A program made the translations under genes and the position numbers. From assembly GCF_003628535.1 (NCBI RefSeq), contig NZ_RBCI01000009.1, positions 93,029 to 157,028 on the forward strand: 64,000 nucleotides of DNA. The letters are read 5' to 3'. Origin of the DNA: Flavisolibacter nicotianae (GTDB taxonomy: Bacteria; Bacteroidota; Bacteroidia; Chitinophagales; Chitinophagaceae). Of this stretch, positions 8,583 through 16,335 are shown one piece after another. How positions within the stretch are numbered: the first letter of the stretch is position 1; the number at the start of each line of letters is the position of its first letter. Below the pieces are notes generated by a model. It was not told where the DNA came from. It saw only the letters and a program-made list of their open reading frames with translations, and ran no database searches.

Positions 8583-9794
8583 CTAGGCCAGCGCCTTGTT
8601 CACCAGGTCGGCCGCTTCACTGAGCTGAATAGCCGATTGCACTTTCAGGCCACTTTCATCGATTAGTTTCTTGGCTTCTTCGGCATTGGTTCCCTGCAGG
8701 CGCACGATAATCGGGATATCGATGTTGCCCATGTTTTTATAGGCGTCGATCACACCCTGCGCCACACGGTCGCACCGTACGATCCCACCAAAAATGTTGA
8801 TCAGGATGGCCTTTACTTTCGGGTCTTTCAGAATAATTCGGAAGCCGGCTTCCACGGTTTGGGCATTTGCGGTACCACCCACGTCCAGGAAGTTCGCAGG
8901 TTCGCCGCCGCTCAATTTGATCATATCCATCGTGGCCATGGCCAGGCCTGCACCGTTCACCATGCAGCCTACGTTCCCATCGAGCTTTACAAAATTCAGG
9001 TTGTATTTACCCGCTTCTACCTCTGTAGGGTCTTCTTCGCTGATGTCACGAAGACCGGCCAAATCAGGATGGCGCATCAGGGCATTGTCGTCCAAATTCA
9101 TCTTGCAGTCAACTGCAACGATCTTGTCATCGGACGCCTTGAAGAGTGGGTTGATCTCCAGCATGGAGCAATCCAGTCCCACATAGGCATTGTACAAGTT
9201 GGTGACAAACTTCACCATGTTTTTGAACGAATCCCCTTTCAGTCCCAGGTTGAAGGCGATCTTTCTTGCCTGGTAGCCTTGCAGGCCGGCACCCGGCCAT
9301 ACCCATTCCTTATAAATTTTTTCGGGTGTTTTGTGCGCTACTTCCTCGATGTCCATGCCGCCTTCGGTACTGTACATAATTACGTTCTGGCCTTTGGAGC
9401 GGTCGAGTAAAATGGAGAGGTAGAACTCCTTGCGTTCGCTCGGTCCATCGTAGTACATATCCTGCGCAACCAGGATCTTGTTGACCACTTTGCCGGCTTC
9501 GCCGGTTTGGATCGTTACCAGCGTACCGCCGAGGATTTTGGCGGCAACATCCATTACTTCGTCCATATTCTTCACCACCTTTACACCGTTGATACCGGTC
9601 TCTTTCACCTTACCTTTTCCACGACCACCTGCATGAATTTGGGCTTTAATCACCGAAAACGGACTTCCATAATCTGTTTTGATCTGACGATATGCTTCCT
9701 CCGCTTCGTGCGGTGTGCTGGCGGCGATTCCTTCCTGAACCGGAACACCGTATTTTTTCAGCAGTTCTTTTGCCTGGTACTCGTGCAAGTTCAT
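8583..9794 (-). CDS. sucC: Succinyl-CoA synthetase (ADP-forming), beta subunit
   Basis: A 403-residue protein starting MNLHEYQAKELLKKYGVPV, the standard N-terminus of SucC. The ATP-grasp domain shows AQIHAGGRGKGKVK and the C-terminal CoA-ligase domain contains NGAGLAMATMD, GGEPANFLDVGG and INIFGGIVRCD. With SucD it interconverts succinyl-CoA and succinate plus ATP in the TCA cycle. The alpha-subunit gene sucD is not adjacent. An in-frame extension upstream (to 9938) would cross the -7 box at 9815-9822 and has no family similarity, so it was rejected. Confidence 0.95.
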   Translation of the reverse strand: MNLHEYQAKELLKKYGVPVQEGIAASTPHEAEEAYRQIKTDYGSPFSVIKAQIHAGGRGKGKVKETGINGVKVVKNMDEVMDVAAKILGGTLVTIQTGEAGKVVNKILVAQDMYYDGPSERKEFYLSILLDRSKGQNVIMYSTEGGMDIEEVAHKTPEKIYKEWVWPGAGLQGYQARKIAFNLGLKGDSFKNMVKFVTNLYNAYVGLDCSMLEINPLFKASDDKIVAVDCKMNLDDNALMRHPDLAGLRDISEEDPTEVEAGKYNLNFVKLDGNVGCMVNGAGLAMATMDMIKLSGGEPANFLDVGGTANAQTVEAGFRIILKDPKVKAILINIFGGIVRCDRVAQGVIDAYKNMGNIDIPIIVRLQGTNAEEAKKLIDESGLKVQSAIQLSEAADLVNKALA

Positions 9795-9814
9795 GTCGTA
9801 AAAAATTTTGTGGG

Positions 9815-9822
9815 CAAAGATA
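9815..9822 (-). promoter_or_regulatory. Bacteroidota -7 box (TATCTTTG) before sucC
   Basis: An exact TAnnTTTG match 20 bases upstream of the sucC start codon on the leftward strand, consistent with a short leader of about a dozen bases. Confidence 0.5.
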
Positions 9823-9886
9823 GGTGGAATAGCGAGTAGTAAGAAGTAAGTAGCGGGTCGCCTTTTCGCACAGTCGTTTCTTACAG

Positions 9887-9917
9887 CAAAAAAACCTCCT
9901 GAAAAGGCAGGAAGGTT
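9887..9917 (-). terminator. Intrinsic terminator after the receiver-domain gene
   Basis: A stem AACCTCCTG / CAGG(A)AGGTT with one bulge, followed leftwards by a T7 run. It lies about 65 bases beyond the stop of the 9981-10325 gene and insulates it from sucC. Confidence 0.7.
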
Positions 9918-9980
9918 CGAGTATAGAAAGTTTGTCAAATAGGAGTGGCTACCTGCTATTTGTCACTCGCCATTTGCTCA

Positions 9981-10325
9981 TTAAAAAAAGTTATCCAACG
10001 ATTTCAGGCTGATGGGTTTTTCCCATATCGTCAGCTTGGCGCCATCCAGCTCCTCGGGAAGGGTCGGGCGAAATGCACTGATCAGGTGGTAGTGCACTTC
10101 CGGGTAGTTCTGGTACATTTCGGGAAGTTTGTCCCAGCCCAGGCCATCCGGCAGATTGTAGTCGATGAAAAGAAAATCCGGCGTGTTCGATTGCAGGCGG
10201 GACATCCCGTCGGCAAGCGTATGAGAAATATAAACCTCGTAATTTTTGTTGACAAAATATTTTCTCATCAGCAGACACAAGTCCACTTCGTCGTCAATAA
10301 TTAAAACCTTTTTACGTGTTGTCAT
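9981..10325 (-). CDS. Stand-alone response regulator receiver protein
   Basis: A 114-residue single receiver domain (CheY/Spo0F-like) with no output domain. Conserved features are the acidic pair in LIIDDEVDLC, the phospho-acceptor Asp in LFIDYNLPDG, the Ser of LISAF and the Lys of WEKPIS. It is probably a phosphorelay or protein-interaction element in the cytoplasm. There is no kinase next to it; the nearest two-component genes are the rpoN-linked set about 4 kb to the right, transcribed the other way. Confidence 0.88.
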   Translation of the reverse strand: MTTRKKVLIIDDEVDLCLLMRKYFVNKNYEVYISHTLADGMSRLQSNTPDFLFIDYNLPDGLGWDKLPEMYQNYPEVHYHLISAFRPTLPEELDGAKLTIWEKPISLKSLDNFF

Positions 10326-10450
10326 AGCTCGTCAGCAAAGCTTAATGTCAATAATTATCGTACCAATGCAATTCCATCTATCCGGATGGGTAAAAATAAG
10401 GGTTCACCCACACATTCAATCAATTCATTTTGTCCTTGTTCAGAGGAAGT

Positions 10451-10466
10451 TGGTATGATTATTTAA
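10451..10466 (+). promoter_or_regulatory. GGYAY-N5-TT element, site 1 (before YtxH)
   Basis: TGGTATGATTATTTAA, 40 bases before the YtxH start codon. One of a recurring upstream element found before stress-type genes in this window (see findings). It resembles a sigma-54 -24 box, but the -12 GC is absent; an extended -10 reading (TGGTATGAT) is an alternative. Confidence 0.35.
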
Positions 10467-10505
10467 CCACGTTTCACATCGATTCATCATTTAAAAACCA
10501 ATCAT

Positions 10506-10763
10506 ATGAGTGCAAGAACAAAAGTAATTCTGGGTTTAGTGGGAGCGGCAGCCGTGGGCTTTGCCGTTGGAATGTTAATGGCTCCTGAAACAGGTGCAGA
10601 TACCCGCAAAAAAATTGCTTCAACCGCCGGCGATTGGGGCACCTCGCTGAGTGATCTTTTCTCCAGTGCGAAAGATGGTGTTGACAAATTGCGTCGCAGA
10701 GGGGCTGATCTGGCCTCGGAGGCAGCCGATCGGTACAGCACCGCAAAAGAAAGCTTCAGCTAA
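10506..10763 (+). CDS. YtxH-like small membrane-associated stress protein
   Basis: An 85-residue protein with one N-terminal membrane segment (VILGLVGAAAVGFAVGMLMAP) followed by APETGADTRKKI, the hallmark of YtxH/gas-vesicle-like proteins, then an amphipathic helical tail rich in Ala, Lys and Asp. The family is linked to general stress responses; the biochemical role is unknown. It opens a small set of envelope or stress genes and is separated from the next one by a terminator. Confidence 0.8.
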   Translation: MSARTKVILGLVGAAAVGFAVGMLMAPETGADTRKKIASTAGDWGTSLSDLFSSAKDGVDKLRRRGADLASEAADRYSTAKESFS

Positions 10764-10767
10764 TAAT

Positions 10768-10799
10768 TTAGCAGGTCAAGGGGCCTGCTTCTTTTTTTG
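10768..10799 (+). terminator. Intrinsic terminator after YtxH gene
   Basis: Stem AGCAGG-C / G-CCTGCT followed by a T-rich tract (TTCTTTTTTT) just after the YtxH stop. Confidence 0.75.
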
Positions 10800-10812
10800 C
10801 TAATTTACATAT

Positions 10813-11163
10813 ATGGAAGATCTGAAAACCAAAGCAGCCCACCTAAAGGACCACGTCAGTGACTATGCGAAAACAACGATTGACCTCGCAAAGTTAAAAG
10901 CCACCAAAGGTGCATCCAATGCGGCGGCCGGCGCGGCCATCGGCGTGGCGGCATTTTTCCTGCTGCTATTCTTTCTGATCTTTCTGTTCACCGGAGTAGC
11001 CTGGTGGCTCGGCAATGTTTTCAACAGCCCGGCCTTAGGTTTCCTCACGGTTGCCGGATTTTTTTTGCTGCTTCTCGTTCTCGTTTTTGCCCTGCGCAAA
11101 AAGGTGATTGTTCCACTTATCCGAAATGCCATTATCAGCAAGGTGTATGAGACCAAAAATTAA
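10813..11163 (+). CDS. Phage-holin-family/YqjE-like membrane protein
   Basis: A 116-residue protein: a 45-residue charged N-terminal helix (DLKTKAAHLKDHV), then two adjacent strongly hydrophobic segments (residues about 42-66 and 72-96) separated by WWLGNVFNSP, and a short basic tail. This is the layout of the Holin-X/YqjE family of inner-membrane proteins, which are stress-linked and not lytic. The next gene starts inside its last codons, so the two are translationally coupled. Confidence 0.75.
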   Translation: MEDLKTKAAHLKDHVSDYAKTTIDLAKLKATKGASNAAAGAAIGVAAFFLLLFFLIFLFTGVAWWLGNVFNSPALGFLTVAGFFLLLLVLVFALRKKVIVPLIRNAIISKVYETKN

Positions 11164-11560
11164 AACATACGAAGACTTGTTGCAGGAGGAACAACGACTG
11201 ACTGCGCAACTGGCTTCTTACAAAGAGGTGATCCGGGAAGATATCACAGGACTGAAAGCAAGTCTCAACCCTGTGAAGAGAGTGGTGGCCGGGGCCAAAA
11301 ACCTATTCACCTTTGACGACAACGGCCCCTTGTTGAACTTCGGGCTGAAATTCGGCACAGACGTGTTTTTGCGCAAGCTTTTACTAGGCCGCGCCGGCTG
11401 GATTGCCAAGGTGGTTGTTCCGTATGTCATTAAGAACTACGCCTCCCACCTAATCACCGAAGGGCAACGCAAAGCGGTGGCGAAAACTGTGAGTAACCTG
11501 GTTAGCAAGTTCATGATGAAGAAAAAAAAGGAGCCATTTGAAGCCGCCCCGCCGGCCTGA
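11147..11560 (+). CDS. Hypothetical protein coupled to holin-like gene (137 aa)
   Basis: Start chosen at MRPKIKTYEDLLQEEQ, which overlaps the end of the preceding gene by 17 bases. The N-terminal 40 residues look like a coiled-coil helix; the middle contains an amphipathic, glycine-containing stretch (GPLLNFGLKFGTDVFLRKLLLG) and a hydrophobic KVVVPYVIKNYASHLI segment that could lie on the membrane. The C-terminus is lysine-rich. I do not recognise a family; the YtxH, holin-like and coiled protein order recurs in Bacteroidota stress clusters. Confidence 0.7.
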   Translation: MRPKIKTYEDLLQEEQRLTAQLASYKEVIREDITGLKASLNPVKRVVAGAKNLFTFDDNGPLLNFGLKFGTDVFLRKLLLGRAGWIAKVVVPYVIKNYASHLITEGQRKAVAKTVSNLVSKFMMKKKKEPFEAAPPA

Positions 11561-11647
11561 TACCCAATCCAAGTAAAAGGCTTCGCACTTTCACCCGTTT
11601 GAGGAAAAATTTCCGTTTCCTTCCACCGGCTTTCTGAACAAAAAAAC

Positions 11648-11663
11648 AGGTACAGTTTTTAGA
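11648..11663 (+). promoter_or_regulatory. GGYAY-N5-TT element, site 2
   Basis: AGGTACAGTTTTTAGA, 33 bases before the start of the 80-residue hydrophilic protein gene. Shares GGTAC and TTAGA with site 3 (12339). Confidence 0.3.
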
Positions 11664-11695
11664 CATTAGAGGTAGCCACCTGTAAAAATATCGTT

Positions 11696-11938
11696 ATGAG
11701 TACAGCCCCAGGCCCCAAAAACAAGGAAGACAACTCGAAGTCAACATTCGAAACCAGGCCGGACGAAACCCCGCGCCGCGAGGGCGGCGATGATGCCTTG
11801 GCGGAAACCAACCCGGAGGATAGCCGCCTGGATGAAAAAGTGATTGTAAATACACAGAGCGAAAACAAGATCGTTAATGCGCCTTCGCAATCCGAAACGC
11901 ATGTGAGCGAAGGCGAAAACAGAGTAGACGAATTATAG
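11696..11938 (+). CDS. Small hydrophilic, probably disordered protein (80 aa)
   Basis: An 80-residue acidic protein dominated by E, D, N, S, T and R with almost no hydrophobic residues and no predicted fold. It resembles the small desiccation- or stress-type hydrophilic proteins of Bacteroidota in composition only; two others occur in this window (24886 and 60353). ATG start, with the upstream GGYAY element nearby. Confidence 0.55.
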   Translation: MSTAPGPKNKEDNSKSTFETRPDETPRREGGDDALAETNPEDSRLDEKVIVNTQSENKIVNAPSQSETHVSEGENRVDEL

Positions 11939-12338
11939 AACAGGTTGTATTGAAACGAAGAACCGAATGGCCATTTTGGAAGGCAGCATGAGTTTAACCT
12001 CCCGGTGTGATAGCAAGCGGCGGATGTGATGATGGAATTCCGGGAGGTTTCATTCGTTTTTAGGAAGTAGCAAATGGCTGGTGAACACTGAATAATTTTG
12101 GTTTTTTATACCTTGTCTCTCCTTCCCGTAAAAGAAACGCCGCAAAATTGCGGAAGTGGGGTGAAAGGGGTTATGACATCAGCAATAAGATAGCATTGAA
12201 AGCCGGTAAGATTTATTCCATGACAAAGTCCAAATAGAATGGTAGAAGCGATTTCCAAAACAGCGTTTTGAGGAATTTATTCTACTAAAATCGTTCTCAA
12301 TTGTAGTGATCTGCAATCCTTTAAACGCCAATTTTTTT
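11939..12338. other. Gene-poor interval
   Basis: About 400 bases with no convincing reading frame. A short hairpin (CCGCAAAATTGCGG) lies near 12133-12146, after a partial -7-like box (TACCTTGT, about 12110), so a small RNA is possible but unsupported by a terminator. Confidence 0.3.
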
Positions 12339-12354
12339 TGGTATATTTTTTAGA
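12339..12354 (+). promoter_or_regulatory. GGYAY-N5-TT element, site 3
   Basis: TGGTATATTTTTTAGA, 24 bases before the possible 69-residue coding region at 12379; a terminator follows that region at 12612, making a plausible short transcription unit. Confidence 0.3.
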
Positions 12355-12378
12355 CTTTCCTTAGCCAAGTCCTGAAGT

Positions 12379-12588
12379 ATGGTACAGATGAATAGTTCCC
12401 AAAACGACCGTAAGTCTGGTTTGCCCTTTTTGCTAAACAGCCGGCCAACAGCACCACTTAGCAGTCGCGAACGATATGCAGACAGAAGAAGTACAGATCC
12501 TTCGTCTTCGGCGCCGGGTGGCATGTCCTACCCGATACCTGCATTTTTTTACTACCGCTCAAAGCCCAGAGGGCAAGAATTGCTCTAG
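12379..12588 (+). CDS. Possible small protein (69 aa), low support
   Basis: An ATG-initiated 69-codon frame bracketed by an upstream GGYAY element and a downstream terminator. The product is Ser/Pro/Arg-rich (SSRERYADRRSTDPSSSAPGG) with no fold or family that I recognise. The bracketing signals are the main argument for transcription; the transcript could equally be noncoding. Confidence 0.3.
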   Translation: MVQMNSSQNDRKSGLPFLLNSRPTAPLSSRERYADRRSTDPSSSAPGGMSYPIPAFFYYRSKPRGQELL

Positions 12589-12611
12589 CGGAATAAACGA
12601 GTTTTTTTAGC

Positions 12612-12646
12612 AAAAGCGCAACCTAAGGTTTGCGCTTTTTATTTTT
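12612..12646 (+). terminator. Strong intrinsic terminator
   Basis: Stem AAAAGCGCAA / TTGCGCTTTT with additional pairing in the loop, followed by TTTTTATTTTT. It ends a rightward transcript that starts upstream of rpoN and covers 12379-12588. Confidence 0.75.
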
Positions 12647-12853
12647 GGCAAAGGCATCGCCATTTCCCGTTTCGTAGAAATGCTTCCACACCCATGGCTG
12701 GGGTTGCTTTCAAAACTACAGCCAAGCTTAAAGGCCACCAAGCTGATGTTTTTACAAAATGCTGAATATCAGTATAAAAAAAGAATTTTTCCTAGTACTA
12801 ATCAGTTTGGAGCCACACTTGTCTTATGACGGTTGCGCCAAAAAATAAGCACC

Positions 12854-14275
12854 ATGATCAATCAACACCTCGCCCAAAAGCAGCGGCTGAAAATTTTGCC
12901 GCAACAGATCCAGCTGCTTAATTTTTTTCACCTGAATACGCTGGAACTCGAACAGCGTATCCAGCAGGAAATTGAAGAAAACCCGCTGTTGGAAGATCAG
13001 AAAAATGATTTTGACACAGAGATTGAAAAGTTCAACAAGGATTCAGTTCAGGATTACCAGGATTGGGAAGAGTTTATTTACGACGACATACCCGACTATA
13101 AGGCAGAATATGGAAATTTTCTGCACAACGATAAGCTTCCCGAACGCCCTATCGTCAACTCCTTCGATTACCGCGGCTCGCTGAAACAGCAGTTTCAACT
13201 GGTTTCGGAAGATGAGAGGGAAACCGAACTCGCAGAATTCATCATTGATTCGCTCAACGACAGCGGCCTGATGGAACAATCGCTCGACTCGCTTGCCGAA
13301 GACTATTCGTTTAAAAAGAACAAATGGATCGAACCGGAAAATCTTCTGGAGATTTTGCTGAAAATCCAGCAACTGGAACCGGTAGGCATTGGAGCCCGCA
13401 GCATCAAGGAATGTCTGCTGATCCAGCTCTATCGCCTGAATACGAAACGGCCCGATGTAAAAACGGCCATCCGGCTCCTGGAAGAACATTTTGCCGACCT
13501 GCATCACCGGAACATGGACAAAATCAAAGCACACCTGAAGATCGACGACGAAGAGTTGAAGATCGTGCTCACGCTGATTGCTACATTGAAAATGCGTCCG
13601 GTTTGCGAACTGCAGGAAGGTGTCAATACCAATCAAAATATTCTTCCTGATTTTATTGTGACCCGCAACGGCGATAGCATTGAAGTACAGTTGTACCGCC
13701 AGCGTTCCGAAAGCCTCAACATCAATGCGGCCTGGAAAGAGATGGCGGAGAATAATGCAAAAGTGACGACCGATAAATCTGCCGTACAATACATCAAAAA
13801 CAAGCTACAGTCTGCCCAATGGTTTATCCATGCGGTACAGCAGCGGGAGTCGACCATGCTAAAGATCATGCACTCGATTGTACATCTCCAACACGATTAT
13901 TTTCTGACCGGCGACATCAACCTGCTGAAGCCGATGATCCTGAAAAATGTGGCTGAAATGGTTGGCGTCGATATTTCGACGGTTTCCAGAATCACCTGTA
14001 ACAAATATGCCGAAACACCATTTGGACTCATCCTGCTGAAGGATTTATTTACCGAAGGGATTGCCAACGAAAAAGGCCAGGTGATCAGCAACCGTGTCAT
14101 TCAATCGGCCATTGAAGAAGTCATCCAGAGCGAAGACAAACACAATCCCTACACCGACCAACAGCTTGTCAAAATTCTTTCCCAAAAAGGATTTTCCGTT
14201 GCCCGCCGCACGGTGGCAAAATACAGGGAACAATTGCAAATTCCTGTATCGCATGTACGCGGCTTGTGGGCATAA
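12854..14275 (+). CDS. rpoN: RNA polymerase sigma-54 factor
   Basis: A 473-residue sigma-54. Region I is Gln/Leu-rich (LAQKQRLKILPQQIQLLNFF), followed by an acidic region II, the core-binding domain, the helix-turn-helix segment (MVGVDISTVSRITCNKY) and the C-terminal RpoN box ARRTVAKYRE that contacts the -24 element. It directs core polymerase to -24/-12 promoters and needs an ATP-dependent activator to open them. The ATG start matches the family N-terminus; a TTG 21 bases upstream is not needed. It leads a cluster with an NtrC-type activator and a kinase, so both specificity factor and activator are made together. Confidence 0.96.
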   Translation: MINQHLAQKQRLKILPQQIQLLNFFHLNTLELEQRIQQEIEENPLLEDQKNDFDTEIEKFNKDSVQDYQDWEEFIYDDIPDYKAEYGNFLHNDKLPERPIVNSFDYRGSLKQQFQLVSEDERETELAEFIIDSLNDSGLMEQSLDSLAEDYSFKKNKWIEPENLLEILLKIQQLEPVGIGARSIKECLLIQLYRLNTKRPDVKTAIRLLEEHFADLHHRNMDKIKAHLKIDDEELKIVLTLIATLKMRPVCELQEGVNTNQNILPDFIVTRNGDSIEVQLYRQRSESLNINAAWKEMAENNAKVTTDKSAVQYIKNKLQSAQWFIHAVQQRESTMLKIMHSIVHLQHDYFLTGDINLLKPMILKNVAEMVGVDISTVSRITCNKYAETPFGLILLKDLFTEGIANEKGQVISNRVIQSAIEEVIQSEDKHNPYTDQQLVKILSQKGFSVARRTVAKYREQLQIPVSHVRGLWA

Positions 14276-14318
14276 TTTTCTATTTTCACACACACAAAAA
14301 AAACACATCTTAGAAACA

Positions 14319-15830
14319 ATGCAAACCATCTTAATTGTAGACGACGACCGTGATATTTGCTTGCTGCTGAAACGCTTTTTAACCCGCCATGGCTATGAAG
14401 TACTGGAAGCGTACAGTGGAAAAAAAGCCCTTGAACTGCTGGAAGGAACGCAACCGGACCTTGTGATGTGTGACTTTCGCCTGGAGGACATGGAAGGCAA
14501 TACACTGCTGGCCAAAATTAAAGAACGTTATCTCCATGTGCCGGTGATCATCATGACAGGTTACAGCGATATCAAGATCGCGGTAGAAGTGATGAAAATG
14601 GGTGCCTTCGATTATATTACCAAGCCCCTCTTCCCGGATGAAATTCTTGTCACCATCAAGAAGGCCCTGGAAACACCGCCCGAAGAAAGAGACGCCGTGC
14701 GGCAGGAACGTGTCGTGGCAGAACCGGCGAAACCTGCTCCTGCTTCGGCGACGTCGGCCGCAGCACCAAAAGAAAAAGGCCCGGCCATCACCATTTCAGG
14801 CGATTATATCTTTGGCGACACACCGGTCTTCCGCCAATTACTGCAACAAATCGATCTCGTGGCGCCAACCAATTATACGGTGATCATTCACGGTGAAAGC
14901 GGTAGCGGCAAGGAAGCCATTGCGCAGGAAATTCACAAGCGCAGCAAGCGCAAATCGAAGCCGTTTGTGGCAATCGATTGCGGTGCCCTTTCCAAAGAAC
15001 TGGCCGGCAGCGAACTGTTTGGCCACGAAAAAGGCTCGTTTACCGGTGCCCTGAACCAAAAGGTCGGAAGCTTTGAAACGGCCAACGGCGGCACCATCTT
15101 CCTTGACGAAATTGCCAACCTCTCCTACGACATCCAGGTTTCGCTATTGCGGGTAGTACAGGAGCGCAAAATGCGCCGTGTGGGTGGTTTGAAGGATATT
15201 GAACTGGATGTGCGCATCATCATCGCCTCCAACGAGCGGCTTTGGGATGCTGTGCGCAGGGGCAAGTTCCGCGAAGATCTTTATCACCGCTTCAACGAAT
15301 TCAGCATCGATATTCCACCGCTGCGCCAGCGTCCGGACGATGTGCTGTTATTTGCCAACCACTTCCTGCAGCAAACGAACATGGAACTGGGCAAGAATAT
15401 CAAACGCCTGAGCCCTGAAGTAGAGCAGATCTTCCGCAGCTATGTCTGGTACGGAAACCTGCGGGAACTGCGAAACGTCATCAAGCGGGCAACGCTCCTC
15501 TCCGATGGCGAAGAAATTGAACCAAGCGCACTGCCGTTCGAGATCTCTAATTTCAGCAAGCTGCAGTTTGAAAAGCAGATGCAGCCCGAGCCGGTTACCA
15601 GTTCGTTCGCACCGCCGCCGGTTGCTATGAAAGAAGACAGCGATCTGCCGCAACGCGACTTATCGGAAACTTCATTAAAGGGCGCCAGCATCGACGCCGA
15701 GTATGAAATGATTTTGAAAGCGCTGAAAAAAGTCAATTTCAACAAAAGCAAAGCCGCCAAGCTTCTGAACATCGACAGAAAGACCCTGTACAATAAGATG
15801 AAGCAATACCAGGAATTCAATAACCAGTAA
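14319..15830 (+). CDS. NtrC-family sigma-54 response regulator
   Basis: A 503-residue three-domain activator. Residues 1-120 are a receiver domain (phospho-acceptor Asp52; ends with a KP motif). After an Ala/Pro/Glu linker comes the AAA+ domain with Walker A GESGSGKE (about residues 191-198), the sigma-54-contact loop GSFTGA (a variant of GAFTGA), Walker B GTIFLDEI and an arginine-finger region FREDLYHR. The C-terminus has a Fis-type helix-turn-helix (NKSKAAKLLNIDRKTLYNKMK). It would activate sigma-54 promoters when phosphorylated, with the downstream receiver-PAS-kinase as the likely upstream signal. It starts 43 bases after rpoN. Confidence 0.95.
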   Translation: MQTILIVDDDRDICLLLKRFLTRHGYEVLEAYSGKKALELLEGTQPDLVMCDFRLEDMEGNTLLAKIKERYLHVPVIIMTGYSDIKIAVEVMKMGAFDYITKPLFPDEILVTIKKALETPPEERDAVRQERVVAEPAKPAPASATSAAAPKEKGPAITISGDYIFGDTPVFRQLLQQIDLVAPTNYTVIIHGESGSGKEAIAQEIHKRSKRKSKPFVAIDCGALSKELAGSELFGHEKGSFTGALNQKVGSFETANGGTIFLDEIANLSYDIQVSLLRVVQERKMRRVGGLKDIELDVRIIIASNERLWDAVRRGKFREDLYHRFNEFSIDIPPLRQRPDDVLLFANHFLQQTNMELGKNIKRLSPEVEQIFRSYVWYGNLRELRNVIKRATLLSDGEEIEPSALPFEISNFSKLQFEKQMQPEPVTSSFAPPPVAMKEDSDLPQRDLSETSLKGASIDAEYEMILKALKKVNFNKSKAAKLLNIDRKTLYNKMKQYQEFNNQ

Positions 15831-15846
15831 GTGTTTCTAGTCCATT

Positions 15847-16332
15847 ATGTCCGAGATCCATTCAGTGCCGCCAGCCTCGGAGCGAATGATAAGGGAAGCG
15901 GAGCGAAAGCTGGTCAACACCAACGCCATATTTAAAAAAGCGCTGGCGCAATTCAGTAAAGATCTGCGTAAAGGAATTGCACTTCGCTGCGACGACCTTC
16001 CGGCTGTGCAGGGAGCAGAAGCCGACTTTGAAGCCGTTTTTTCGCTGTTGCTGCAGACCATTCTGCAGCGCAGGGCAAACGTATCCAGGTTGTTTCTCCA
16101 TGTTCATTGCACGTCGGAAGATATCGACACGGACAACGCGGCGGGATTGAAGCAATTCAGCATTCAATTCAACACCAACATCAGTCCGTGTGCGGATTGG
16201 TTACAACAAAACGAACAACAATTAACAAACGTGGCAGCGATCCTGCTTCGAAATGGAGGCCGCCTTTTGGTAAACCAGTTAAAGACTACAGGTTGTATCT
16301 TTTCGGTTTCCTTACCCGGCAAAACTTTGTAA
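15847..16332 (+). CDS. Degenerate histidine-kinase ATPase-like protein
   Basis: A 161-residue protein 16 bases after the activator gene and 3 bases before the kinase gene. After a short helical N-terminus it reads like the start of a HATPase_c domain (GIALRCDDLPAVQGAEADFEAVF aligns with the DLP-V-GD...Q-F-NLL pattern) and ends like one (NGGRLLVNQL...GCIFSVSLPG, cf. G-GT-F-F-LP). The Asn of the N box and the DxGxG and GxGLG nucleotide-binding boxes are missing, so ATP binding is unlikely. It may act as a binding partner or anti-kinase regulator of the adjacent kinase. The similarity is my reading of motifs, not a search result. Confidence 0.6.
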   Translation: MSEIHSVPPASERMIREAERKLVNTNAIFKKALAQFSKDLRKGIALRCDDLPAVQGAEADFEAVFSLLLQTILQRRANVSRLFLHVHCTSEDIDTDNAAGLKQFSIQFNTNISPCADWLQQNEQQLTNVAAILLRNGGRLLVNQLKTTGCIFSVSLPGKTL

Positions 16333-16335
16333 ACT

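Noticed and set aside
8583..9938. Extended sucC start at 9938
   Set aside because: The extra 48 codons precede the family N-terminus and span the -7 box and a terminator.
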